Shown here: positions 29,612 through 38,322 of the stretch, one piece after another
Numbering within the stretch: position 1 is the first letter of the stretch
Layout: each line of letters opens with the position of its first letter
Source: Planctomycetota bacterium
GTDB taxonomy: Bacteria; Planctomycetota; Phycisphaerae; Phycisphaerales; UBA1924
Direction of reading: 5' to 3'
DNA: 52,913 nt
NCBI GenBank assembly: GCA_023434205.1
Contig: JAEYTB010000176.1
Location: forward strand, 1 to 52,913
The notes under the pieces: generated by a model
Seen by the model: the letters and a program-made list of their open reading frames with translations, nothing else
The model's database searches: none
What the model was told of the DNA's origin: nothing
Position numbers and translations under genes: made by a program

Positions 29612-29618
29612 GGAACGC

Positions 29619-31169
29619 CTACGCGGGCCGGATGCCGCGGTACATCTCCTGCACCCGGGCCGTCTCGGTCTTGAGCACGCCGGTCAGCACGTGGCGGGGG
29701 ATGCGCCACTCGTTCTGGGCCGCGGTGACGCTGGCGCAGTGCTCGGTGAGGCAGCGGTAGAGCAGCTTGAAGGCGTCGCGGGGCTGGTGCAGGCGTTCGA
29801 GGGCCTCGAGGAGTTCCTGCCGGGTCACGTCCTGGGCGAAGAGGTCCATGAGGTCGGCGGGCGGCGCGCCGGACGCGGTACACGCGGCGATGCGGGCGTT
29901 GCACAGGTCGTACAGCGTCGTGCCCGTCCAGGAGAGGTGCTCGACGAAGTGCTGCTTGTCGAGCCGCGCCTCCTGGAAGAAGGCCGAGCTCTCGCGGAAC
30001 ACCGCGTGCCGCAGGTCCATCGGGAGCAGCAGCTTGAAACCGATGGAGTCCTGCTGGAGGAACTTGTTGTTGAGCATCGGCCACACCACCGCCTTCATCT
30101 TGTCGGGGTCACCGCTGACCAGCGTGGGCTCGTCCACGCGGTCGACGATCACCACCAGACCCACGTGGCCCAGTGCCCGCAGCACGCGGCGGAGGCGGTC
30201 GATGGCTGCGTAGCGCGGCTCGTCGCTGTCGGTCACGGGCAGGTGCTGGGTCTGGCGTGCGCCGGGGGGCATCTCGCGGAGCGAGCGGCCGTAGCTCACA
30301 TCCGGCCGGTTCACCACGCGGATCTGCCGGCGCAGGCGCTTGGCGGTGCGCATGAGCTTCCAGCGGTCGTAGACGCCCACCTTGAGCGCGAAGATCGCGT
30401 AGAGCAGGGTGATGCCCACCAGGCCCCACGCCGTCATCTCGGGCTTCACGCCTCGGATGGGCACGAGCTTGGTCCACACGACTGCCGCGAGGATGAGCAG
30501 CGGGAAAACCACCAGCGCGGCGTTGTTGGAGATGATGCGGAGCGGCGGGAGGAACTTGAGCCGCCGGCGCAGGGCGACGGTGCGTTCCGCGGCGGTGTCC
30601 GGCCGGTCGTACAAGGCCTGCAGCAGCAGCAGGTCGCGCCGCAACGTGCTGTCGAGCCGGCGCAGAATGTTCTTGCTGTCCTCGGGCAGGTCGATGGGGT
30701 CAGGGCCCGAGCCCACCACGGCGTCGACCAGGCGGGGCACGACCGCGCAGAGCACCGCGTCCTGGTGGTCCACCAGCCGCAGCTTCTGGAGCGACTCGAG
30801 CGGGGTCTTGCTGCCCAGCCGCTCGTGGACGCGGTCGAGCACGCCGTTGAGGTCGTCGTAGGCGACCAGAAGGACCTTGGCGCCCGGGTTGGCGAGGTTG
30901 TGCTCGGCGATGCGGCGGGCGATCTGGAGGCGGATGGCGGTCTTGCCGCTGCCCTTCTCGCCGAACACGACGCTGCTGCTGGGGCGGCGCAGGTCGCCCA
31001 CGATCTTCTCGAAGTCGGCGTGCAGCATCTCGTGCGTGTGCTCGATGCGGCCGGGGGCGAGCGGCGGGGGGCCGCTCATGCGGCCGAAGACCGGGTCGGA
31101 GCGTGCCTCCTCGCCCCGGAAGGGGTTCTCGGTGAGGCGGTGGTGTGAGAGGAACTCGGTAAGGGTCAT
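29619..31169 (-). CDS. KAP-like membrane-anchored P-loop NTPase
   Basis: A 516-aa protein. Walker A GEKGSGKT is at 70-77 and a Walker B-like VVIVDRVDEP at about 338-348. Between them sit two membrane helices (about 217-235 and 247-265), the insertion that defines KAP-type STAND NTPases, which organise membrane-linked complexes and are sometimes used in phage defence. The N-terminus TLTEFLSHHRLTENPFRGEE resembles the ENPF motif of ExeA/MSHA-type ATPases. The C-terminal part is helical (FFQEARLDKQHFVEHLSWTG) and shows no effector domain. ATG 31169 is chosen; upstream codons look non-coding. It converges with nth seven bases away and is divergent from the acyltransferase. Confidence 0.8.
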   Translation of the reverse strand: MTLTEFLSHHRLTENPFRGEEARSDPVFGRMSGPPPLAPGRIEHTHEMLHADFEKIVGDLRRPSSSVVFGEKGSGKTAIRLQIARRIAEHNLANPGAKVLLVAYDDLNGVLDRVHERLGSKTPLESLQKLRLVDHQDAVLCAVVPRLVDAVVGSGPDPIDLPEDSKNILRRLDSTLRRDLLLLQALYDRPDTAAERTVALRRRLKFLPPLRIISNNAALVVFPLLILAAVVWTKLVPIRGVKPEMTAWGLVGITLLYAIFALKVGVYDRWKLMRTAKRLRRQIRVVNRPDVSYGRSLREMPPGARQTQHLPVTDSDEPRYAAIDRLRRVLRALGHVGLVVIVDRVDEPTLVSGDPDKMKAVVWPMLNNKFLQQDSIGFKLLLPMDLRHAVFRESSAFFQEARLDKQHFVEHLSWTGTTLYDLCNARIAACTASGAPPADLMDLFAQDVTRQELLEALERLHQPRDAFKLLYRCLTEHCASVTAAQNEWRIPRHVLTGVLKTETARVQEMYRGIRPA

Positions 31170-31573
31170 GGGCGGCAACGCGGAGGCGTGAGACAGAGGA
31201 TACCGGCCCCGCGTCCACCCCGCACGCGGACCGTGCGATCGCGGCACGGAACGCCGTTTTCATGGAGGACCCGGGTTCATCGTCCATAAGCCCGGCTCGG
31301 GCACGGAAAGTTGCGGTTGATTCCGGCATGAGCGCCGGCTCGTGTTACGTTTCGGCATGACCACGACCCGCGCTCTGAATGGCCGCAGGGACGAACGCCG
31401 CCGCGTCGTGTGTGAGCCGCCGTAAAGGGGACGACCGCGGGCGGCCCCGGTGCACAGCCCCGGGCCGGTCCGCCGTCGCTCCGTCGTTCGTGCAGCCACT
31501 TCTACAGCAAGAACACGGGGCGCGGCAGCGCTCCGGCTCATCGTCCGCGCCCGGCGCGGCGGAGGTCCCCATC
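31170..31573. other. Divergent intergenic region, no gene seen
   Basis: About 400 bases between the KAP-like NTPase and the acyltransferase. Open frames here are short and lack family features. CCGGG and CCCGG arms near 31270-31300 and CCGGC/GCCGG near 31326-31341 can form small hairpins. No promoter with both boxes was convincing. Confidence 0.5.
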
Positions 31574-32806
31574 ATGCGGAACGTGCAGCTCGACCTGCTG
31601 AGGGCGCTGGCGGTGGTGCTGGTGCTGGGGCGGCACATGGGCAAAGTGCCCGACGACCTGCCCCCCTGGCTCTACGTGCCGATGAAGCTGTGGAACGCCG
31701 CGGGCTGGATGGGCGTGGACATCTTCTTCGTGCTGAGCGGGTTCCTGATCGGCGGGCTGCTGTTCCGAGAGCTGCGCGACACGGGTGAGTTCAGCGTGGG
31801 GCGGTTCCTGACACGCCGGGCCCTGCGCATCTACCCGCCTTTCTACATCATGCTGGCCGCCACGCTGGGGTTCAAGGCGTGGACGGAGATCCCGCTGTGG
31901 GTGGACCCGGTCACGCCGGCGCACATCGCCTCGGAAGTGTTCTTCATGCAGAGCTACTTCTCCGGCGCGCTGCTTCACACGTGGTCGCTCGCGGTGGAGG
32001 AGCACTTCTACCTGGGCCTGCCGCTGCTGCTGTTGCTGCTGGGGGCGCGGCGGGCCCGGCCGGCGCAGGGTCTCACAGGGGACGCGCTGTGGGACGCGCG
32101 CCCCTGCCGCGGGCTGGTGACGGCGTGCCTGTGCATCATGGCGGGCGTGCTGATCGCGCGGTCCGCCCAGAGCATCGCCGTCGGCGCCAACCGCGACCTG
32201 TTCAACGCGCAGCACCTCACGACGCACATGCGGATGGATGCGCTGGCGTTCGGCGTGCTGCTGGCGTACCTCTCCACCTTCGCGCCCGCGGTGGTCACCG
32301 GCTTTGTCACGCGTCACCGCTGGAAGCTGGTGGTGTTCGCCCTGCTCGCCTTCGCGCCCGCCGGGCTGTTCAGCCTGTGGGACCTCTTCCACCAGACCGT
32401 CGGCGTGACGCTGATCTATCTGGGGGCCGGGGCCCTCATGCTGGTGCTGCTGCACACCCGCATGCCCACAGGGCGTGTGGTGACGCCGGTGGTGAACGGG
32501 TTCGCGGCGATGGGCGTGTGCTCCTATTCCGTCTACTTGTGGCACATGTCCATCATCATCTTCGGGATGCACGGGGTCCAGGCCATGATCGCCCGCACCG
32601 GCTGGCTGGGGGGCGAGCCTGGGCGCGGGGCCGCGTACGTGCTGGAATGGATCATCCTGATGCCCGCGAGCGTCTTGCTGGGCATGGCCGCGGCCAAGCT
32701 GGTGGAGCTGCCCACGCTGGCGGTTCGGGACCGGCTCTTCCCGCGGCGTGTGGAGCGGGGCGCCCCGGAGATTGGCGTGGCGGCGCACCCCCGGGTGCCG
32801 GGCTAA
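31574..32806 (+). CDS. Acyltransferase 3 family membrane protein
   Basis: A 410-aa protein with about ten membrane helices, of the family that O-acylates surface sugars such as peptidoglycan, LPS or exopolysaccharide. Diagnostic are NVQLDLLRALAVVLVLGRHM (conserved His), GWMGVDIFFVLSGFLIGGLL, the arginine-bearing RFLTRRALRIYPPFY and a LAVEEHFYLGLP segment. ATG 31574 is preceded by GGAGG eight bases upstream, which settles the start; the open frame begins about 200 bases earlier. Its TAA interlocks with the opposite-strand TAG of the beta-helix gene (shared CTAA). The acyl acceptor is unknown. Confidence 0.92.
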   Translation: MRNVQLDLLRALAVVLVLGRHMGKVPDDLPPWLYVPMKLWNAAGWMGVDIFFVLSGFLIGGLLFRELRDTGEFSVGRFLTRRALRIYPPFYIMLAATLGFKAWTEIPLWVDPVTPAHIASEVFFMQSYFSGALLHTWSLAVEEHFYLGLPLLLLLLGARRARPAQGLTGDALWDARPCRGLVTACLCIMAGVLIARSAQSIAVGANRDLFNAQHLTTHMRMDALAFGVLLAYLSTFAPAVVTGFVTRHRWKLVVFALLAFAPAGLFSLWDLFHQTVGVTLIYLGAGALMLVLLHTRMPTGRVVTPVVNGFAAMGVCSYSVYLWHMSIIIFGMHGVQAMIARTGWLGGEPGRGAAYVLEWIILMPASVLLGMAAAKLVELPTLAVRDRLFPRRVERGAPEIGVAAHPRVPG

Positions 32807-34362
32807 CACCCGCCGCCGGCGAGGACGCGGAAGAACGACTCGATGTCGCCGTCGGTCCCGGTGTCGCCGTCGTCGTTGAAGTCGGCTGTCCAGCACGAGG
32901 GGCAGCAGTTGCCCGCCAGGCACGCGAAGAACGACTCGATGTCCGCGTCCGTGCCGGCGTCGCCGTCGTTGTCAAAGTCCGCTGTGCCGCAGCCCACCCC
33001 CACTACTGCGCCCTCGTACGCGCCGATGCTGGGCGGTGCGGGCGGCTGCGGGTAGCAGCGGCCGTTGAACGCCGCGGGCGTGAGCGCCGGGCTGTGCCCC
33101 GCGCCCACCGCGATGCTGGTCGGGGGCACCTGGTAGCTCGCGCCGGGCGCGGGCAGGGGGGTGGCGAGCTGCGGGTTGACGCCCGCGATGCGGCCGGCCT
33201 CCGGCGCGGGCAGGCTGGGCGCGCTCGCGGCGGGGTTGTCGTAGGCGTACCACAGGTTGTTGCGGAAGGTGAAGGTCTCGGGGGCGGTGTTGGCGCCGAT
33301 GTTCACGTAGGTCGAGAGGTCGGAGCGGTCGAAGTAGACGAGGTTGTTCTCGAACGTGTTGTTCCCGCAGGGGGCGAAGGCGTGCGTGGCGGTGGAGTTC
33401 GTTTCCTGGAGGATGCGGAAGAGCCAGTTGTGCGGCGTGATAATGGTGTTGTTGGAGACGACGCAGTCCACCGCGCCCACGAAGGCGACGGCGCACGTGC
33501 CGCCCTGGATCACGTTCGCGAGGACGCGGATGCCGCGGGCCTCGGCGTTCGGCTGTGTTGTCGAGAGCGGGGGGCGGAAGAACTCGAACCCGGTGCTCCC
33601 GCCGATGTTGATGCACCGCTCACCGCTCTCCTCGAAGCGGTTGCGGACGATGTCGATCTGGCTCGTGCCGCCCTTGGCCTGGATGGCGTTGCCGGACGCC
33701 TGGCCGAACTGGTTGCGCGCGATCACGCCGCGGTGGCAGCCGACCATGTCGATGAGGGAGCCGCTGGCCGCGCCTCCGGCGCGGGCGAACTCGCTGTCGA
33801 GCACCCAGAAGTCGTAGATGCCCGAGAGCTTCAGCGCATCGTTGTTGCCGCCGGTGCCGATATCGTGGATGAAGAGGTTTCTGAACACCAGGAAACCCGA
33901 TGCGCCCGGCGTTCCCACTTCGCCGCCGTCGTCGCAGTTGACGCCGTTTCCGGTCGAGTTTCGCACCTCCAGGTCGTGCAGCACCACGTAGCGGGCCCTC
34001 GAGAACTGGAACCCGTTGCTGCCGCCCTGGATGACGGGCTTTGCCTGGCCCGGGGCGCCGCCGATCCAGACCGGGGCGTCCGGTGTGCCCGTGAGGTTGC
34101 CGATGAACATCCCGCCGCTGTAGGTGCCGGGCGCAACCACGATCGCCGTGCCCGGGGTCGCCTGCCCCGCGGCGTGGGTGACCGTCGCGAAGGGCTGCTG
34201 GGGCGTGCCGTCGCCGGTCGCGTTGCTGCCCGTGGTGGCGACGTGCAGCGTGCGTGCCGGTGTGCGGCCGTCGGCGAAGGTGGGGATGTGAGTGCAGGGC
34301 TGCTGGGCCGCCGCCAGCGGCACGGCGAAGGTCAGGAGCACGACCGGGAGCACGCGGACCAT
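32803..34362 (-). CDS. Secreted right-handed beta-helix protein with two dockerin-like repeats
   Basis: A 519-aa protein with a signal peptide (VRVLPVVLLTFAVPLAAAQ). Residues 30-400 form a parallel beta-helix of the pectate-lyase/NosD kind: PGTAIVVAPGTYSGGMFIGN opens it, followed by rungs with GNGVNCDDGG, NDALKLSGIYDFWVLDSEF and NNTIITPHNWLFR. The C-terminus carries two calcium-loop repeats, ADFDNDGDAGTDADIESFF and ADFNDDGDTGTDGDIESFF, the second ending LAGGGC. This Gly-Cys-terminated dockerin-like tail is characteristic of Phycisphaerae exported proteins and probably mediates anchoring or sorting. Catalytic residues cannot be named, so it may be a polysaccharide lyase or a binding protein. 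It starts 21 bases after the flagellin stop. Confidence 0.87.
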   Translation of the reverse strand: MVRVLPVVLLTFAVPLAAAQQPCTHIPTFADGRTPARTLHVATTGSNATGDGTPQQPFATVTHAAGQATPGTAIVVAPGTYSGGMFIGNLTGTPDAPVWIGGAPGQAKPVIQGGSNGFQFSRARYVVLHDLEVRNSTGNGVNCDDGGEVGTPGASGFLVFRNLFIHDIGTGGNNDALKLSGIYDFWVLDSEFARAGGAASGSLIDMVGCHRGVIARNQFGQASGNAIQAKGGTSQIDIVRNRFEESGERCINIGGSTGFEFFRPPLSTTQPNAEARGIRVLANVIQGGTCAVAFVGAVDCVVSNNTIITPHNWLFRILQETNSTATHAFAPCGNNTFENNLVYFDRSDLSTYVNIGANTAPETFTFRNNLWYAYDNPAASAPSLPAPEAGRIAGVNPQLATPLPAPGASYQVPPTSIAVGAGHSPALTPAAFNGRCYPQPPAPPSIGAYEGAVVGVGCGTADFDNDGDAGTDADIESFFACLAGNCCPSCWTADFNDDGDTGTDGDIESFFRVLAGGGC

Positions 34363-34383
34363 GCCCCAGTGTAAGGGGCCGGG

Positions 34384-35208
34384 TCAGCGGTCGGACTTCG
34401 CCCCGTCGAGCAGGCTCTTGACCAGTTCCTGCTTCTGCTCTGCCGCGAACTGCATGATGAACAGCGATGCCTGCTGGAGCGTCTGCTCGCGGATCAGGTT
34501 CGCGGTTTCCTTGGCGAAGTCGGCGTCCTCCAGGGAGGACCTCGCCAGCTCGGTGTTCTCGATCTCGGTGAGCAGCGTGCGACGCTCGCTGTCGTTGGCC
34601 TGCATCTGGCGGCCGATCGCCCCGCGGCTCGTGGTGATGGCGTCTGAAGCCGCGGTGACCGTGGCCTGCGCGGCTTCCAGGTTTCCGCTGACCAGGTTGA
34701 GCTTGCCGTTGCCGAGCATGTCGCGGAGGCTGGTTGGCGCATCGGGGTCGGCGTGGGACACACCGAGGTTCGACGAGCCGAACGCGGTCAGGATCTGGCT
34801 GCCGTTGAAGGTCGTCGTCTGGGCGAGGTGGTCGATCGCCCGGATGATGCTGTCGGCCTCGACCTGGAGGCCCTCTTTCTCGGCGGGGGTCAGGGCGCCG
34901 GTGTTGGCCGCCCTCGTGACCGCCGACTGGAGGTCCAGGAGCAGGTCGCTGAGGACCGACTCGGCCCCCTCCCGGGCGCCCAGGTACGCGTCCTGGAAGT
35001 CGAGGCGCTCGAGGCGCGTGTTCAGCGCGGCAAGGTCCGCCTTCATGTGGTTGACGGCGGCCAGGCCCGCGGGGTTGTCGGCGGCGCGGTTGATCTGCTT
35101 GCCGGTCGCGAGCCGCTCGAGCGTGGCGTTGAGCTGGCGCGAGAAGTTGGCGTACGCGCCCTGGGAGCGCATCCCCGAGAGGTTGGAAAGGGAAACGCCT
35201 GCCACCAC
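34384..35208 (-). CDS. Flagellin-like protein
   Basis: A 274-aa protein with both halves of the flagellin D0/D1 core: N-terminal RLATGKQINRAADNPAGLAA and MKADLAALNTRLERLDFQDA, C-terminal LTEIENTELARSSLEDADFA and KETANLIREQTLQQASLFIM. The central variable domain is nearly absent, giving a short flagellin. There is no cleavable signal, as expected for type III flagellar export. GTG 35208 (or GTG 35205) starts it. No other flagellar gene is in the window, so it may be a filament subunit encoded apart from its export machinery. The next gene downstream is the secreted beta-helix protein. Confidence 0.9.
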   Translation of the reverse strand: MVAGVSLSNLSGMRSQGAYANFSRQLNATLERLATGKQINRAADNPAGLAAVNHMKADLAALNTRLERLDFQDAYLGAREGAESVLSDLLLDLQSAVTRAANTGALTPAEKEGLQVEADSIIRAIDHLAQTTTFNGSQILTAFGSSNLGVSHADPDAPTSLRDMLGNGKLNLVSGNLEAAQATVTAASDAITTSRGAIGRQMQANDSERRTLLTEIENTELARSSLEDADFAKETANLIREQTLQQASLFIMQFAAEQKQELVKSLLDGAKSDR

Positions 35209-35368
35209 TGGAGGTATCGGGCCTTCCGGGGGCCGGCTTCATCCAGGACCGCGGTGTGAGGACGACGTTTGGGGTCCGTGCGCGCTACCCTTGCGGCCAA
35301 CCCGACCCGGCGGCCCAATAACCTGCCCCGCGGGCCCCGACGGCCCGCCAAAGCTCAGGACATCATCC

Positions 35369-36802
35369 ATGCTCGGACGTGTTTTCAAGGCCTACGACAT
35401 CCGCGGCACCTACCCGGACCTGCTCAACGACACCATGGCCTGGCAGATCGGTTATGGGGCGAGCCGGTTCCTGCTCGCCGATGCCGCCGCCGCGGGCGAG
35501 ACGAGCCCGATGATGCGGAACATCGTGGTGGGGCGCGACATGCGGCTCTCCAGCCCGGGGCTGACCAAGCAGCTCATGCAGGGCATCAACGACCAGGGCG
35601 GGGACGTGATTGACATCGGCCTGTGCGACACGTCGATGATCTACTTCGCGATCAACCACCTGGACTGCGCGGGCGGCGTGATGGTGACGGCGAGCCACAA
35701 CCCGCCCAATTACAACGGGTTTAAGATCAGCAAGCGGAACGCGAAGCCGGTGGGCGAGGTGTCGGGGCTGGCCGAGGTCCGCAAGCACGCCGCGATGGTG
35801 GACAAGGCGACGCTCGTCAAGCAGAGCGGCCGGCTGGAGCAGCGCGACCTGTGGCCCGCGTACGCGCGGCACGTGCGGAGCTTCCTGGACCTCGGCGGCG
35901 CGGGCCGCACGCTGAAGGTGGTCATCGACGCGAGCAACGGCATGGCCGGGACGATGATCCCCAAGGTGTTCGGCAAGCAGAGCCCCCTGGGCCCCGTCCC
36001 CGGGCTCCAGATCATCGAGATCAACTTCGAGAACACCAAGGGCGTGTTCGCGCACGAGCCCAACCCGCTGGTCGCCGCGAACCTCCGGCAGGTGCAGGAG
36101 GCGGTGGTGAAGGAGAAGGCCGACGTGGGCTTCTGCTACGACGGCGACGCCGACCGCTGCATGGTGATCGACGAGAAGGGCAGGGCGGTCGGCTGCGACC
36201 ACCTCACCGCCCTGCTCGCCAAGCACTTCCTCGCCAAGGCCCCCGGCGCCGCGGTCGTCTACGACCTGCGCTCCACCAAGGCGGTGGCCGAGGATGTCCT
36301 GAAGGCCGGCGGCCGGCCCGTCCGCGGCAGGGTGGGCCACGTCTTCCTCAAGCAGGCGATGGCCGAGCAGAACGCGATCTTCGGCGGCGAGCTCTCCGGC
36401 CACTTCTACTTCAAGGACAACTTCAACGCCGACAGCGGCGCCATCGCCATGTGTACGGTCCTGACGGTGCTGGCGCACTCCAAGAAGCCCATGAGCCAGC
36501 TCGTGAGCCCCATCGCCCGCTATGCGCAGTCCGGCGAGATCAACTTCCAGATTGAGGACAAGGACGCGGCGCTCGCGGAGCTCAAGAAGTCTTACGGGCC
36601 CGGGGCGAACCCGCAGGCCCAGATGGACGAGCTCGACGGCGTCACGATCGACTGCTTCAAGACCGACGGCTGGTGGATCAACGTCCGCAAGAGCAACACC
36701 GAGCCGCTGCTGCGCCTCAACCTGGAGGCGAGGGACAAGGCGACGCTGGACCGCATGCTGGCCCAGATCGCCCCGCGCCTGGGCAAGCGCGTGGATCACT
36801 AA
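35369..36802 (+). CDS. Phosphomannomutase/phosphoglucomutase
   Basis: A 477-aa alpha-D-phosphohexomutase that interconverts sugar 1- and 6-phosphates for polysaccharide and glycoconjugate synthesis. The four domains are marked by VTASHNP with phospho-Ser109, the Mg-binding DGDADR near 257, the sugar-binding GGELSGHFYF and the phosphate-binding RKSNTEP near the C-terminus. The N-terminus FKAYDIRGTYPD is the bifunctional PMM/PGM form. ATG 35369 follows AGGA by eight bases. It converges with the aldehyde dehydrogenase nine bases downstream. Confidence 0.95.
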   Translation: MLGRVFKAYDIRGTYPDLLNDTMAWQIGYGASRFLLADAAAAGETSPMMRNIVVGRDMRLSSPGLTKQLMQGINDQGGDVIDIGLCDTSMIYFAINHLDCAGGVMVTASHNPPNYNGFKISKRNAKPVGEVSGLAEVRKHAAMVDKATLVKQSGRLEQRDLWPAYARHVRSFLDLGGAGRTLKVVIDASNGMAGTMIPKVFGKQSPLGPVPGLQIIEINFENTKGVFAHEPNPLVAANLRQVQEAVVKEKADVGFCYDGDADRCMVIDEKGRAVGCDHLTALLAKHFLAKAPGAAVVYDLRSTKAVAEDVLKAGGRPVRGRVGHVFLKQAMAEQNAIFGGELSGHFYFKDNFNADSGAIAMCTVLTVLAHSKKPMSQLVSPIARYAQSGEINFQIEDKDAALAELKKSYGPGANPQAQMDELDGVTIDCFKTDGWWINVRKSNTEPLLRLNLEARDKATLDRMLAQIAPRLGKRVDH

Positions 36803-36811
36803 GCCGGCGCC

Positions 36812-38287
36812 TTACATCCAGCGGGCCACGACCACCTTGCTCTCGGTGTAGAACTTCACCGCGTCCTCGCCGTTGGCGTGCAGGTCGCCGAAGAAGCTCT
36901 GCTTCCAGCCGGCGAAGGGGAAGACGGCCATCGGTGCGGGCACGCCCACGTTGATGCCCACCATCCCCACCTGCGCGTGGGTCTTGAAGCGTCGCGCCGT
37001 GTACCCGCTGCTGGTGAAGATCACGCCCATGTTCCCGTACCGGGAGCGGTTCATGGTGGCAAGGGCCGCGTCCAGCGTGTCCTCGCGCACGATGCTCAGC
37101 ACCGGCCCGAAGATCTCCTCCTCCAGCACCGCCATGCCCGGCCGCACGTGGTCGAAGATCGTCGGCTCCACGAAGCAGCCGGGCCCCGCGGTCGAGCCAC
37201 CGCCGCACACGAGCGTCGCCCCGTCGCGCTTGCCGCTCTCGATGAACCCCAGGATCCGCTCCTTGCTCTGCTGATCGATGACGGGCCCCATGCCGCACCC
37301 GGGCTCGTCGCCCTTGGCGACCTTGATCTTCGCCGCGGCCTCTTTCAGCCTGGGAATCAGCCACGAGGGAGTGTCCCCCACCGCCACGCACACGCTCCCG
37401 GCCAGGCACCGCTGGCCGCTGTTGCCGAAGGCTGATCCGACGATCCCCTCGATCGCGGCGTCCTGGTTGGCGTCGGGCATGATCACCATGTAGTTCTTGG
37501 CCCCGCCCATGCACTGGGCCCGCTTGCCGGCCGCCGTCGCTGTCTGGTACACGTGCTTGGCCACCTTCGTCGATCCGACGAACGACACCGCGCGCACATC
37601 GTCGTGCGTGATGAGGTGGTCGACCACCTTCGGCCCGCCCGTCACCAGGTTCAGCACGCCCGCGGGCAGCCCGGCCTCCCGCGCCAGCTCGACCTCACGC
37701 ACTGCCGACAGCGGCACCTTCTCGCTGGGCTTGAGCACAAAGGTATTCCCGCACGCCACCGCCATCGGCCACATCCACAGCGGCACCATGACCGGGAAGT
37801 TGAACGGCGTGATCCCCACGCACACGCCCAGCGGCACGCGGTCCACCGTCGAGTCGATCCCTACGCCGCTCCTGTCCTCCGTGCGGCAGAACGAACTGCT
37901 CACCGCGATCTGCGGCAGCGTCTTGCCCATCATCAGCGTGGGCGCGGCGCACGCGAACTCGACGCAGTCGATCCCTCGCCGCACATCGCCGCGGGCCTCG
38001 GCCATGGTCTTGCCGTGCTCTTTGACGATGAGCCCCGCCAGCTCCTCGAAGGCCGTCTCCAGCGCCTGCTTGTAGCGGAAGAGGAACTGGCAGCGGTCGC
38101 CCACCGGCGTGGCGGCCCACGCGGGGAAGGCCTCCGCCGCGGCTGCCACCGCCTGCTCGGCGAGCCGCACATCCTCGAGCGCGACGCCCGCCAGCGGCTC
38201 GCCCGTCGCGGGGTTCTTCACCTGGAAGGTCGCCTCGCCCGCTGGAGCCACGGGCCGGCCGCCGATCATCGCTGGAACGGTGTTCAT
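36812..38287 (-). CDS. mmsA: CoA-acylating methylmalonate-semialdehyde dehydrogenase
   Basis: This enzyme oxidises methylmalonate or malonate semialdehyde to propionyl- or acetyl-CoA in valine, inositol and beta-alanine breakdown. The 491-aa product has catalytic Cys294 in NSGQRCLAGS, the MMSDH-specific GAKNY in place of the usual ALDH glutamate motif, ITPFNFPVMVPLWM, and the C-terminal GWKQSFFGDLHANG signature of this subfamily. ATG 38287 fits the family N-terminus. The Gfo/Idh/MocA-like gene lies 35 bases upstream on the same strand and could be co-transcribed; inositol catabolism genes often pair these families, but no other iol gene is visible. Confidence 0.95.
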   Translation of the reverse strand: MNTVPAMIGGRPVAPAGEATFQVKNPATGEPLAGVALEDVRLAEQAVAAAAEAFPAWAATPVGDRCQFLFRYKQALETAFEELAGLIVKEHGKTMAEARGDVRRGIDCVEFACAAPTLMMGKTLPQIAVSSSFCRTEDRSGVGIDSTVDRVPLGVCVGITPFNFPVMVPLWMWPMAVACGNTFVLKPSEKVPLSAVREVELAREAGLPAGVLNLVTGGPKVVDHLITHDDVRAVSFVGSTKVAKHVYQTATAAGKRAQCMGGAKNYMVIMPDANQDAAIEGIVGSAFGNSGQRCLAGSVCVAVGDTPSWLIPRLKEAAAKIKVAKGDEPGCGMGPVIDQQSKERILGFIESGKRDGATLVCGGGSTAGPGCFVEPTIFDHVRPGMAVLEEEIFGPVLSIVREDTLDAALATMNRSRYGNMGVIFTSSGYTARRFKTHAQVGMVGINVGVPAPMAVFPFAGWKQSFFGDLHANGEDAVKFYTESKVVVARWM

Positions 38288-38322
38288 GCCGCGAGTGTAC
38301 CCCAACCCCGGCGCGGGCCCTG

